Position numbers and translations under genes: made by a program. From Streptomyces sp. Je 1-369 (GTDB taxonomy: Bacteria; Actinomycetota; Actinomycetes; Streptomycetales; Streptomycetaceae), in contig NZ_CP101750.1 in assembly GCF_026810505.1 (NCBI RefSeq), positions 4,951,001 to 5,015,000 on the forward strand: a stretch of 64,000 bases of DNA, read 5' to 3'. Below, one piece after another: positions 28,054 to 38,297 of the stretch (its first letter is position 1; every line of letters begins with the position of its first letter). The notes beneath the pieces were generated by a model, which had not been told where the DNA came from, did not search any database, and saw only the letters and a program-made list of their open reading frames with translations.

Positions 28054-31000
28054 GTGGGCCGTAGACGTGTACGTCGATGTGGGCGGGCAAGGTGTCCAGG
28101 CCGGTGGCCACGGCGTGGACCGTCAGCTCCGTCAGGCTCGGATGGCAGGCCAGCGCGGAGACGTCGATGGGGGCGTGCTGGTCCCGGCTGCTGACCGGGC
28201 GATTGTATACGTAGAGGTGCCTGAGCCCCGGCGCGACCGTGCCGAGCCGGGAGGTCATGGCTGCCCAGGACGCGTCCGGAGAGAGCTGTAGGAGTGCCAG
28301 GCCGGGCAGGGCAAGTCCCGGCGGGACGGCCGTGAAGGCGTGCGACGGCAGGTGTAGCACGGTCAGGCCGGGAAGCGCCGCGAGCACCTCCCAGTCCGCG
28401 GCGGACAGCGGATCGTCGTCGCCGAAGGCCACTCGCTCCAGCGTCGGCCACCGGGTCGCGAGGTGCAGATCGGTCAGGGAGTCCCGGGAGTCCACGAGGT
28501 TGAGGAACGTCAAGGGCGCCTCGGCGGGGAACGGCGAAAGACTCCACGGCTCCTGCATGCCGACGAGGCTGAGTCCGTCGAGGTGGCCGAGGGCGTTCAG
28601 TGCCTCGGCCGTCAGCAAGGTCGGCGGGAACCTGTTGAGCATCAGGAAGGTGGGCTCGCAGGCCGCGATGAAGCGGGAGGCCACGGCGGGGGTGACGCCC
28701 GGCCTGATGTCCAGCTTCCGAGGGCGCAGGCCCAGCCGTTCGAGCTCGACGATCTGATCGTCGGTGCGGAGAGTGAAGTGGATGTCCTCGGCGTCGTCGA
28801 ACCGGGCGATGATCTGGTCGGCATACGCACGGCAGTCGTACCGGTACCACCCCCACATCAACTGGCTGCGGACCCCGAGACCCCGGTGCCGGGCGAACCG
28901 GGCGAGGAAGGGGATCGCCGCGTCCGAGTCCACGCGCGTCGCGGTGATGGCCACCAGCACGGCCTCGTCGTCGGACAGGCCGTCCGGTCCGGGCAGCAGG
29001 TCGAGCACCATCGCGCCGACCTTCGCCAGTGTCTGCGCGCTCGCCACGTCGTGCGGAGGAATCAGCGCCGACGTCCGCCGCTCCACCTCGGCCCGCACCG
29101 TCGGCGCCAGCTCCGCCGCGTGTTCCAGGCAGGCCGCGGCCAGGAGATGGACACGCTTGCGGGCCCCCTCCTCCGGAAGCCCGTCCCCGTACGAAAGCAA
29201 GTCACCCAGCAGTTCGGCCCGTTCGCGCGGCCGCGCCTGCGCCACGGCCATGCGGATGACGTCCTCCCACTGGTCGTCCGCCGCGTGCCGGGCGAGTACG
29301 CCGAAGTCGCCCTCGTCGACCGCCGCCCGCGCCCCCAGGAAGTCCTGGAAGGTGCGGTGGACGAAGTCGACGGTGCCCGGACCCGGCTCGCGCAGGAGGC
29401 CGCTGCGGTGCAGGAAGTGGGTGTAGACCGCGTGGGCGTCGCCGAGCGGCGCCAGTTCCGGGACCGCGGGGAGAGCGTCCGCGATGATGGACTCGGCGCG
29501 CGAACGGTCCATCACCGTACGGCCGTTGCGGATCAGCCAGTACGCGAGGCGTTGCAGGAGCTGGAGCTGTGGCTCCTCCCGCAACTCCGGGACCGTCATG
29601 TGGCGTTCACGGTCCCGGCGGACCAGGAGCATGGAGAGGGCAGCCGTGTAGAGGTCCTTGCGGCCCATCGGCAGGAAACCGCGCCGGTCGCGGTGGAGGG
29701 CGCAGATCAGGCCGCACATGAGCGGGTTGGTGGCGAGGAGGCCGAGGTCCGGCTTGGAGCGCACGGCTGCGAGGAGCTGACTCTCGTACGCGACGAGTTC
29801 GGCGTCCTCCTCCGGGACCCCCGTGGCCGCTGCGGTGTGCCAGCGCTCGATGAACGCCGTCACTTCGTCCTGCCCCATCGCGGAGAGCGTCAGCTCGGTG
29901 AACCCCTCCTCGGTGAGCCAGTCCTCGCGTACGGCCGACGGGCGGGACGTCACCAGCCAGCGGTTGCCCGGGAACGCGTCGATGAGGTCGCTCAGCCAGG
30001 CCCGGGTGCGGTCGCGCTCGGCGTCCGGGATCTCGTCGATGCCGTCGATCAGGACGAGGGCGCGCCCGGCCGTCAGAACGCGCGCTTCCCACCCCTGGGG
30101 CTGGGTGCCCGCGAGCGGACAGCCGACGGCGGCCAGGAAGTCGGCGGGGGCGGGCAGGCGCTCGCCGTGGCGGGTGAGGGTGCGCAGGGGGAGTACGTAG
30201 GGGACGTGGTCGGTCAGATAGGCCATGGACGGATGCGTCGCGGACGGGTCCGGTCCCGCCACGTCCCGGCGCGTCGCGCTCACCGCGAGCCACTGCGCCA
30301 ACGTGGTCTTGCCCGAGCCCGCCTCACCCCGCAGGAGGACCCGGTCATGGGTAGCGAGGGCCTGGTCCGCCGGGAGTGGCGGCGCGTGCTCGGTGATCTC
30401 CACCATCTCCACGCGATGCTCCGCTTCGAAAGGGCGGTCGTCCCCTCCGACGAAGCGGTACTCCTCTTCAGTCAGGTGGCGAAACCTCCGCACATGCCCG
30501 GGCCCCACCGCCTCCAGCGACATATACGCCGCGTCCAGCGGCCACCTCCCCGGCGAGCCCGTCAGATCGATGCCGAAGATCGTCAGCTTGGAGTGCTTCT
30601 TCGCCACGTACGCGAGGTAGCGCCGCTCGAAGGTGACGTCCTGCGACCCGGCGGTCGGCCTGCGGGCGATCAGCTCGTCGACCTTCGCGATCAGCTCGTC
30701 CTGGCCCCGGCTCTGCGCGACCAGCGTCGCCGCGACGAACGTGGAGCGTTGCGTGAAGAACTGGAGGATGTGCAGGCACGCCCACTCGGTGACCGAGTCG
30801 AGGTAGAGGGCGGCGTCGGCGGAGAGGCCGGCCGCCGACGCGCCGCCGATCAGGGTGCGGGCCAGCTCACGGTGGCCGAGCCGGACCGCCTGCACGTCGT
30901 CCATGTCGAGGTCGCCGAGCGAGAGGAGCGCCCGGGCCAGGGCGTCGGTGACCGCTTCGGCCTCGTCCGGCGGGAAGGTGCGCTCGCCGGGGGAGGCGAG

Positions 31001-31204
31001 GGAGGCCGCCACGAGCCGCTCCGCGAGGCGGCGCACGTCCCGGCGGCCCAGCGTGCGCTGCTCACCCCTGAACGACACCAGGGACGAGAGCCTGACCGGC
31101 TTCTCCACCAGGCCCGCGCCGGGGCCCTCCCGTACGAACAGCCGCTTGACCAGGGAGGCGACTGCACTCGACGCCAGGCGGGTGCCGATGACCGCGGGAT
31201 CCAT
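28043..31204 (-). CDS. NACHT-domain STAND NTPase 3 with extended leucine-rich C-terminus
   Basis: The largest paralogue, 1053 residues. Its N-terminus (MDPAVIGTRLASSAVASLVK, RLFVREGPGAGL, SLVSFRGEQR) almost matches NACHT 2; then LHILQFFTQRSTFVA, WPLDAAYMSLEAV, Walker A GEAGSGKTTLAQWLAV (~291), Walker B LVLIDGIDEIPDA, WLVTSRPSA, NPLMCGLICALHRDR and FVHRTFQDFLGARAAV. Between the shared N-domain and Walker A it has a ~45-residue insert (FRHLTEEEYRFVGGDDRP). The final ~280 residues are leucine-rich repeat-like (LPGLTVLHLPSHAF and similar), about 200 longer than in the others. This resembles a eukaryotic NLR plan: N-terminal effector/adaptor, NACHT, LRR-like sensor. Start chosen by TACGCT 7 nt before the ATG. 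Confidence 0.87.
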   Translation of the reverse strand: MDPAVIGTRLASSAVASLVKRLFVREGPGAGLVEKPVRLSSLVSFRGEQRTLGRRDVRRLAERLVAASLASPGERTFPPDEAEAVTDALARALLSLGDLDMDDVQAVRLGHRELARTLIGGASAAGLSADAALYLDSVTEWACLHILQFFTQRSTFVAATLVAQSRGQDELIAKVDELIARRPTAGSQDVTFERRYLAYVAKKHSKLTIFGIDLTGSPGRWPLDAAYMSLEAVGPGHVRRFRHLTEEEYRFVGGDDRPFEAEHRVEMVEITEHAPPLPADQALATHDRVLLRGEAGSGKTTLAQWLAVSATRRDVAGPDPSATHPSMAYLTDHVPYVLPLRTLTRHGERLPAPADFLAAVGCPLAGTQPQGWEARVLTAGRALVLIDGIDEIPDAERDRTRAWLSDLIDAFPGNRWLVTSRPSAVREDWLTEEGFTELTLSAMGQDEVTAFIERWHTAAATGVPEEDAELVAYESQLLAAVRSKPDLGLLATNPLMCGLICALHRDRRGFLPMGRKDLYTAALSMLLVRRDRERHMTVPELREEPQLQLLQRLAYWLIRNGRTVMDRSRAESIIADALPAVPELAPLGDAHAVYTHFLHRSGLLREPGPGTVDFVHRTFQDFLGARAAVDEGDFGVLARHAADDQWEDVIRMAVAQARPRERAELLGDLLSYGDGLPEEGARKRVHLLAAACLEHAAELAPTVRAEVERRTSALIPPHDVASAQTLAKVGAMVLDLLPGPDGLSDDEAVLVAITATRVDSDAAIPFLARFARHRGLGVRSQLMWGWYRYDCRAYADQIIARFDDAEDIHFTLRTDDQIVELERLGLRPRKLDIRPGVTPAVASRFIAACEPTFLMLNRFPPTLLTAEALNALGHLDGLSLVGMQEPWSLSPFPAEAPLTFLNLVDSRDSLTDLHLATRWPTLERVAFGDDDPLSAADWEVLAALPGLTVLHLPSHAFTAVPPGLALPGLALLQLSPDASWAAMTSRLGTVAPGLRHLYVYNRPVSSRDQHAPIDVSALACHPSLTELTVHAVATGLDTLPAHIDVHVYGPLTD

Positions 31205-31211
31205 GGGCGTG

Positions 31212-31217
31212 AGCGTA
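31212..31217 (-). promoter_or_regulatory. Candidate -10 of NACHT 3 (leaderless)
   Basis: Minus-strand TACGCT, 7 nt before the ATG at 31204, with the same CCCATGG start context as the other two NACHT genes. Confidence 0.5.
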
Positions 31218-31264
31218 GTGCGGGTCACATTCGCGGCGGGGTGGATCTCGGGGGCCGGTGACAT

Positions 31265-31727
31265 GCCGCACAGGCGATTTGAGTGGTACTAGGCGGAATA
31301 GTGGATATGGCGGGTCCCCTGCCCGGGACCTTCGGCCCGCAACCTCCGGGACCTTGGACGCGTCCGGGCCCCGCAGGCGGGGCTCTGGTGTAGGTGGGGG
31401 TGCGGAGCGGCTCCGACGTGCGGGTAAACGCAGCGAGCCGGACGAAGCTCCGTTACCGGACTGCGGGGAAATTGTCCGGATTTGGGGGTGTCAAGCGGTC
31501 TAAATCCCTGCGCCTCGCTACGGCTTTGGGTAGTAGATGGGCGTTTTGGGTCCCGGGCGGGGTGGGGGTTACCAAGGGATGGCCGACCCGGCGAAGCGTG
31601 GTCAGCGGGCGATCCGCCCGCCCCGCCTGCCGGGTCCGTTCATGCCCCCCTCGGTCGTACGCGTCAGGCGTCGCCGCAGTCGTCACGCAGTCGTCATCGC
31701 AGTCGTCACACCCCGGAGGACATCCCC
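31265..31727 (+). other. Gene-free region and likely 5' leader of the M23 peptidase
   Basis: No convincing ORF. It is G-rich with several possible stems (for instance around GTCCCCTGCCCGGGAC, 31316-31331) and three direct copies of GCAGTCGTCA at 31676-31708 just before the CGGAGGACA ribosome site. I searched for ydaO (c-di-AMP) riboswitch signatures and did not find them. Confidence 0.5.
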
Positions 31728-32384
31728 ATGTCGAAGCGCACCCAGTCCCACCGTCCCGGCCCGTCGTTCTTCCGTACCCGCGTGGCCTTCATCGCCGCGG
31801 GCATCGGAGTGTCGACGGCCCTCGGCGCGGGGGTCTCGGTCGCCGCCGGTGACACGAAGAGCGGTGGCGCGCTGCCCGGCGTCGCCTCGAACTCCGTCCA
31901 GAAGCAGGCCGCCGCCCAGGCGAAGAAGGCCGCCGACGTCAAGAAGGCCGCCGCCGCGAAGGCTGCCGCATGGGTCGACCCGGTCAAGAACTACACGCTC
32001 TCCGCGACCTTCGGCCTCGGCGGCACCATGTGGTCCCACAAGCACTCCGGCCAGGACTTCGCCGTGCCGGTCGGCACCTCGGTCGGGGCCGTGCACGGCG
32101 GCACCGTCGTCAAGGCCGGGCCGAACGGCGCCGGTGACGGCCCCGCGTACGGCAACGCCGTCGTGATCAAGCACGACAACGGCACGTACTCCCAGTACGC
32201 GCACCTCTCGCAGGTCGACGTCCGGGTGGGCCAGGCCGTGGGCACCGGCCAGCGCATCGCCCTCTCCGGCAACACCGGCAACTCCAGTGGTCCGCACCTG
32301 CACTTCGAGATCCGTACGGCCCCGAACTACGGCACGGCCGTGGACCCGGTCAAGTTCCTCGCGTCGGTGGGCGTGAAGGTCTGA
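31728..32384 (+). CDS. Secreted M23 (LytM-type) metallopeptidase
   Basis: A 218-residue exported protein: signal segment (residues ~18-40, VAFIAAGIGVSTALGAGVSVAA), an Ala/Lys-rich linker, and an M23 domain with the zinc ligands in HSGQDFAV and GPHLHFEI. Such enzymes cut peptide bridges in peptidoglycan. The ATG at 31728 has GGAGGAC upstream. An endopeptidase acting on the wall fits the nearby sigE-cse envelope-stress operon, though no SigE promoter was identified. Confidence 0.93.
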   Translation: MSKRTQSHRPGPSFFRTRVAFIAAGIGVSTALGAGVSVAAGDTKSGGALPGVASNSVQKQAAAQAKKAADVKKAAAAKAAAWVDPVKNYTLSATFGLGGTMWSHKHSGQDFAVPVGTSVGAVHGGTVVKAGPNGAGDGPAYGNAVVIKHDNGTYSQYAHLSQVDVRVGQAVGTGQRIALSGNTGNSSGPHLHFEIRTAPNYGTAVDPVKFLASVGVKV

Positions 32385-32406
32385 CGACCCACGTCCCCAC
32401 AACCGC

Positions 32407-33000
32407 TCAGGCGCCCGTGTGCGCCCGTGTCACCAGATCGATGGCGACCTCCAGGATGGCCTTGCGCTTCTCCTCGGGGTCGCCTTCGACGTCCTTGAGC
32501 ACGAACATCCCGCCGTGCATGGTGAACAGTGCGCTGAAGCAGCGCACCTGGTCGGACATCGGCGCCTGCGGGTCCTTGAGGATCTCGTAGATCCCGAGCA
32601 TGCGGTCCTTGAAGCTCTCGCCGGTCTTCAGGTCGCGCACCGTCGCCTGGTTCTCCTGCATGAAGCGGAAGAGCGGCGCCGCTTGGATGAGGATCTCGCT
32701 GTACCGGGTGAGGGTCTGCTGCTTGGTCTCGAGGGAGACCGGCCGCGGCTGCTCGTGACCCCAGGCGATCAGCTCGTCGATGGGCCTCGTGAGGTCATCG
32801 AAGATGCTGGTCAGGATGTCTTCCTTGGTCTTGAAGTGGTAGTAGAGCGCCGCCTTCGTGACATCGAGGCGCTCGGAGATCTCGCGCAGCGACGTCTTCT
32901 CGTACCCCTGCTCGGCGAAGAGCTCGAGGGCCACGTCCTGGATCCGCTGGCGCGTGTTCCCGCGGCGCTGCTGCTTGCTCGTGCCTGTGCCCGTGCCCAT
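32407..33000 (-). CDS. TetR-family transcriptional regulator
   Basis: A 197-residue TetR/AcrR protein with the N-terminal DNA-binding domain (RIQDVALELFAEQGYEKTSLREISERLDVTKAALYYHFKTKEDIL, residues ~18-62) and an all-helical ligand domain. It diverges from an MFS efflux gene and the gap contains a symmetrical duplicated operator (33036-33107), so it very likely represses both. Start at 33000 is the ATG directly before the basic arm. Confidence 0.93.
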   Translation of the reverse strand: MGTGTGTSKQQRRGNTRQRIQDVALELFAEQGYEKTSLREISERLDVTKAALYYHFKTKEDILTSIFDDLTRPIDELIAWGHEQPRPVSLETKQQTLTRYSEILIQAAPLFRFMQENQATVRDLKTGESFKDRMLGIYEILKDPQAPMSDQVRCFSALFTMHGGMFVLKDVEGDPEEKRKAILEVAIDLVTRAHTGA

Positions 33001-33035
33001 CGGGGTGCTCCTCGGCTCCACTGAACTTCGATAAA

Positions 33036-34788
<1,753 letters not shown>

Positions 34789-34804
34789 TCCCACCCCCGC
34801 CCCG

Positions 34805-34851
34805 ACGGACGACGGCCCCCGACGCATCGCGCGTCGGGGGCCGTCGTCCGT
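34805..34851. terminator. Bidirectional terminator
   Basis: Perfect 21-bp arms (34805-34825 and 34831-34851; core GACGGCCCCCGACGC) with a 5-nt loop between the convergent MFS and cseC genes. No long T-run, but stem strength and location support bidirectional termination. Confidence 0.85.
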
Positions 34852-34864
34852 ATCAGGTCAGGGC

Positions 34865-36838
34865 CTACAGGTTGTCCGGCAGCTTCAGGACCGGATAGCT
34901 GCCCGTGTTCGTGGGCGCGTGCTCCGGCAGCCACAGCACCGCGACCGCGCCCTCGGACGGCACCTCGGGAGCCGCGCCCGCCGGGCGTACGTTGCGGAAG
35001 GTGAGCCGCGCGCCGAGCACCCGCGCCTGGCCCGCCGCGATCGTCAGACCGAGACCGTGCCCGTGGCCCGCGCGGTCGGCGCTGCCCGTGCGGAACCGGC
35101 TCGGGCCCTCGTCCAGGAGCGCCTCGGGAAAGCCGGGGCCGTGGTCGCGCACCCGCACCACGCGGCCCTCGACGCTGACCTCGATGGGCGGCTTGCCGTG
35201 CTTGGTCGCGTTGGCGACGAGGTTGCCGAGGATGCGCTCCAGGCGGCGCGGGTCGGTGGTGACCTCCGACTCGTGCACCACCGTCACCGTCACGTCCGTG
35301 CTCAGGACGGCCATGCGCCGCGCCACGAACTCGCCGAGCGTGATGTCCTGCAGCTCCGCGCGCTCGGCGGCGGAGTCGAGACGCGCCACTTCGAGTACGT
35401 CCTCGACCAGCGTGCGCATCGCCTGCGCGCGGTCCCTGACCAGCTCGGTCGGCCGGCCCGGCGGCAGCAGCTCGGCGGCCGTAAGGAGTCCGGTCACCGG
35501 CGTACGCAGCTCGTGCGCGATGTCCGCGGTCACCCGCCGCTCGGCCTCCAGGCGCTGCTTGAGGGCGTCGGCCATGGCGTCCACGGCGCTCGCCACGTCG
35601 TCTGTCTCGTCCTTCACGACACCGCCGATCGCGTCGCGGACGCTCACGTCCGTCTGGCCCTGCGCGACCTCGCTCGCCGCCGTCGCCGCCTTGCGCAGGC
35701 GCCGCGACAGCTGCCCGCCGATGAGGACGCCGAGGGCGCAGCCGCCGAAGACGACCGCGATCGAACCGATGACGAGGGCCTGGTCGAGGTCCTTCATCAC
35801 GGTGGCGCTGCGGTCGGTGAAACGGGAGTGCAGCGACAGGACGTGGCCGTCCGCGAGCGGCACGGCGGCCCAGATGTCGGGCACGCCGTCGGGCTTCTGC
35901 TCGACGTAGGTGGCGCGGCGGCCGGTGAGGACCTTCTGCCGCAGCTCCTGCGGCAGCTCGGGGTCGTCGACCTTCGTGCCGAACTGCAGCGTCTGGCGCT
36001 GGGAGGCGGAGGAGTAGAGGCGCAGCGCGAACTGGATGCGCTCGTCCTGCACGTCGCGCGCGTTGTCGAGCATCGAGACGCGTGCGGCGTTGTGCACGAC
36101 AAGGCTCAGAGCGATCGCGACGAGCGCGCCGACCAGGGCGATCGCGGCGGCGATCTTCCAGCGCACGCCGGTGCGCAGCTGTACGCGGCGGCCACGCGGT
36201 GGCCCGCCGGGCCGGAGGCCGCCGCCAGGCCGGAAGCCGCCGCCGGGCAGGAAGCCGCGGCCGGATCGGGAGTCCCCGCCGGATCGGGAGTCCCCGCCGG
36301 GCCGGAAGGATCCGCCGGATCGGGAGTCCCCACCGGGCCGGAAGGATCCGCCGGATCGGGAGTCCCCACCGGGCCGGAAGGATCCGCCGGACCGGGAGTC
36401 CCCACCGGGCCGGAAGGATCCGCCGGACCGGGAGTCCCCACCGGGCCGGAAGGATCCGCCGGACCGGGAGTCCCCGCCGGGCCGGAAGCTGCCGCCGGGC
36501 CGGGAGTCCCAGTCCGGCCGGGAGGATCCGCCGGGCCGGGAGTCCCCGCCGGACTGGTAGGACCCGCCGGGCCGGGAGTCCCCGCCGGACCGGGAGTCCC
36601 CGCCGGGCCGAGAGTCCCCGCCGGGCCGAGAGTCCCTGCCGGACCGGGAGTCCCCGCCGGGCCGAGAGTCCCCGCCGGACCGGGAGTCCCCGCCGGATCG
36701 GGAGTCCCCGTTCGGCCGGAAGGACCCGCCGGACCGGAACACCTCGCGGATACGGCCGACCGCCCTGCGCCCCCCGTTCATATGCGCTGTCCCCTGAGTT
36801 CCCTGATCGTTGCTGGGTGCGGCACGAGTCCCGCTCAC
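34865..36838 (-). CDS. cseC: CseC sensor histidine kinase with long repetitive N-terminal extension
   Basis: CseC senses cell-wall damage and phosphorylates CseB, which turns on sigE. Order: N-terminal ~220 residues of Gly/Ser/Arg/Asp/Pro repeats (GGDSRSGGSFRP units), TM1 at ~226-248, an extracytoplasmic sensor, TM2 at ~350-372, HAMP, HisKA with H442 in ADIAHELRTPVTG, and HATPase_c (NLVANATKHGK, GHGLGLTIA). At 657 residues it is about 150 longer than S. coelicolor CseC as I recall it. The GTG start overlaps the cseB stop (GTGA); an internal ATG at 36781 is an alternative but would keep the repeats. Confidence 0.93.
   Translation of the reverse strand: MSGTRAAPSNDQGTQGTAHMNGGRRAVGRIREVFRSGGSFRPNGDSRSGGDSRSGGDSRPGGDSRSGRDSRPGGDSRPGGDSRSGGDSRPGGSYQSGGDSRPGGSSRPDWDSRPGGSFRPGGDSRSGGSFRPGGDSRSGGSFRPGGDSRSGGSFRPGGDSRSGGSFRPGGDSRSGGSFRPGGDSRSGGDSRSGRGFLPGGGFRPGGGLRPGGPPRGRRVQLRTGVRWKIAAAIALVGALVAIALSLVVHNAARVSMLDNARDVQDERIQFALRLYSSASQRQTLQFGTKVDDPELPQELRQKVLTGRRATYVEQKPDGVPDIWAAVPLADGHVLSLHSRFTDRSATVMKDLDQALVIGSIAVVFGGCALGVLIGGQLSRRLRKAATAASEVAQGQTDVSVRDAIGGVVKDETDDVASAVDAMADALKQRLEAERRVTADIAHELRTPVTGLLTAAELLPPGRPTELVRDRAQAMRTLVEDVLEVARLDSAAERAELQDITLGEFVARRMAVLSTDVTVTVVHESEVTTDPRRLERILGNLVANATKHGKPPIEVSVEGRVVRVRDHGPGFPEALLDEGPSRFRTGSADRAGHGHGLGLTIAAGQARVLGARLTFRNVRPAGAAPEVPSEGAVAVLWLPEHAPTNTGSYPVLKLPDNL
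36262..36720 (-). repeat. 36-bp minisatellite inside cseC
   Basis: Six near-identical 36-bp units (about 36300-36515; plus-strand phase begins GGCCGGAAGGATCCGCC) encode SFRPGGDSRSGG; flanking, more degraded units of 18-36 bp continue to 36720. All units keep the reading frame. Copies differ by a few synonymous changes, showing recent expansion. Confidence 0.95.
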
Positions 36839-37548
36839 GCCTTGAGCTTGTAACCGAAGCCGCGGACCGTCTCGATGCGGTCCTGGCCCACCTTCGTGCG
36901 CAGCCGCTGCACGTGGACGTCGACGACGCGGGTGTCACCGCCCCAGCCGTAGTCCCACACCCGCTCCAGGAGCTTGTCGCGGGAGAGCACCGTGCCCGGC
37001 GCGGACGAGAACTCCAGCAGCAGACGCATCTCGGTCGGTGTCAGCGCGACCGGCGCCCCGCCCCGGTGCACCTCCATGCCGACCGTGTCGATCTCCAGGT
37101 CGCCGAAGGTCAGCACCCCGCCGTCCGCCGCATCGCCCTCGTCGTGGCCGCCGCCCGCCGAACCGGGACCGCTGGCGTGCCCGAAGCGGCGCAGGACGGC
37201 GCGGATGCGGGCGACCAGGACGGCGCCGTCGAACGGCTTGGTCACGTAGTCGTCGGCGCCCGCCTCAAGGCCGAGCACGACGTCGATGGAGTCGGCACGG
37301 GCCGACAGCATGATCACCGGGACGGTCGACTCCTCGCGGATGCGGCGGCACAGCGAGACGCCGTCCATGCCGGGCACCATCACGTCGAGCAGCGCGATGT
37401 CCGGCTGGTCGGCGCGGAACGCCTCAAGGCCCGCGAGACCGTCCGGCATGGCGGTCACGGCGAAGCCGTCGCGCTCCAGGGCGAGCTGGGTGGCCTCACG
37501 GATGACGTCGTCGTCCTCGACGAACAGGACGTGGGTCTGCTCTGCCAT
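36835..37548 (-). CDS. cseB: CseB response regulator (OmpR family)
   Basis: A 237-residue regulator: receiver domain with E11/D12 acidic pocket and phospho-acceptor D55 (IALLDVMVPGMDG), then an OmpR winged helix (VALTPTEMRLLLEFSSAPGTVLSRDKLLERVWDYGWGGDTRVVDVHVQRLRTKVG). In Streptomyces phosphorylated CseB activates the sigE promoter in response to envelope stress, for example from cell-wall antibiotics. It lies between cseA and cseC in the standard sigE-cseABC order. A Gly/His-rich linker (~120-135) is a little longer than usual. Confidence 0.96.
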   Translation of the reverse strand: MAEQTHVLFVEDDDVIREATQLALERDGFAVTAMPDGLAGLEAFRADQPDIALLDVMVPGMDGVSLCRRIREESTVPVIMLSARADSIDVVLGLEAGADDYVTKPFDGAVLVARIRAVLRRFGHASGPGSAGGGHDEGDAADGGVLTFGDLEIDTVGMEVHRGGAPVALTPTEMRLLLEFSSAPGTVLSRDKLLERVWDYGWGGDTRVVDVHVQRLRTKVGQDRIETVRGFGYKLKA

Positions 37549-37568
37549 CGGGTGCTCTCAGTCCTTTA

Positions 37569-37606
37569 CGGGGCGTCAGGGGCGTCAGGGGCGTCAGGGG
37601 CGTCGG
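37569..37606. repeat. 9-bp tandem repeat between cseA and cseB
   Basis: Four contiguous GGGGCGTCA-type units lie in the 104-bp gap between the cseA stop and the cseB start. Copy number could alter spacing or mRNA folding just before cseB translation. Confidence 0.85.
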
Positions 37607-37652
37607 GGTGCATCGGGTCCATGGGGTGCACCACGTGGGTCGGGTGGGGGCG

Positions 37653-38297
37653 TCAGTCGACGGACGGCTCGGTCGGCCCGTCGCCCACCGCGTTTCCGAA
37701 GTCGTTGCGCGTACGCCCCGACTCCGTGAAACGGTTCGCGGACCAGCGGTACGTGATCACTTCCTCGCCGGAGGGATAGGCCACCGAGTCGCCCGACTCG
37801 TACAACTGCTTCGTCACGACCAAAGCGCCCCGGTCGATCTCGGCGTAGACGGAGGCGGGCTCCTCGGCCTGGAAGACATTCTCGTACTTATCGCCCTGGG
37901 CGCGATAGACGTAACTGCCGATCCCCACGGCATCACCGCAGGTCAGCACATTCACCACAACATCTGAGGCGGATCCCCCGGTCAGGTTCCCGTACGACAC
38001 GTCGACCGGGTACGCCTTCCCCACGCACGGCTTCAGATCCCGCTTGATCGAAGGGCTGACCTTGGGGTCCTCCTTGACCAGCCGCACCGCGTCGATCTTC
38101 TTCGCCGGCACGGACACCGAGGGCGAGGGGGACGGCGCGGAGGACACCCCGGGCTCGCTGTGGGCAGGGCCCTCGTCGCGCGCACCGGATCCGCCCGTCG
38201 AACAGGCGGAGAGCAAAAGGCCGAGGGCGGCGAACCCGGCCATCGCCGCGCTCACCGCCTGCACGCTGTGTCTGACCCGAGGGCCTAGGCCGCGCAA
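37653..38297 (-). CDS. cseA: CseA lipoprotein, negative modulator of the SigE response
   Basis: A 214-residue lipoprotein with lipobox LLLSAC (lipidated Cys near residue 32), a Ser/Pro spacer and a globular outer domain with two more cysteines (PCVGKAY, VLTCGDAVG). In S. coelicolor CseA sits outside the membrane and dampens CseC signalling. The start given is TTG at 38297, which overlaps sigE and follows GAGGAG; GTG codons at 38264/38255 or ATG at 38243 would still leave a signal peptide. It is the second gene of the operon. Confidence 0.9.
   Translation of the reverse strand: MRGLGPRVRHSVQAVSAAMAGFAALGLLLSACSTGGSGARDEGPAHSEPGVSSAPSPSPSVSVPAKKIDAVRLVKEDPKVSPSIKRDLKPCVGKAYPVDVSYGNLTGGSASDVVVNVLTCGDAVGIGSYVYRAQGDKYENVFQAEEPASVYAEIDRGALVVTKQLYESGDSVAYPSGEEVITYRWSANRFTESGRTRNDFGNAVGDGPTEPSVD

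Noticed and set aside
20651..31204. Mobile genetic element carrying the NACHT genes
   Set aside because: No integrase, tRNA, direct-repeat ends or shift in base composition was seen; acquisition remains possible but unsupported.
28463..31261. 932-residue plus-strand ORF opposite NACHT 3
   Set aside because: Arg/Glu/Val low-complexity shadow with no motif; the minus strand carries the NACHT signatures.
31265..31727. ydaO c-di-AMP riboswitch before the M23 peptidase
   Set aside because: The expected GGGGAACCCA and CCGAxCCGxCAGCT blocks could not be found on the plus strand.
36262..36720. CRISPR-like array
   Set aside because: Units are contiguous, keep a reading frame and have no unique spacers; it is a coding minisatellite.
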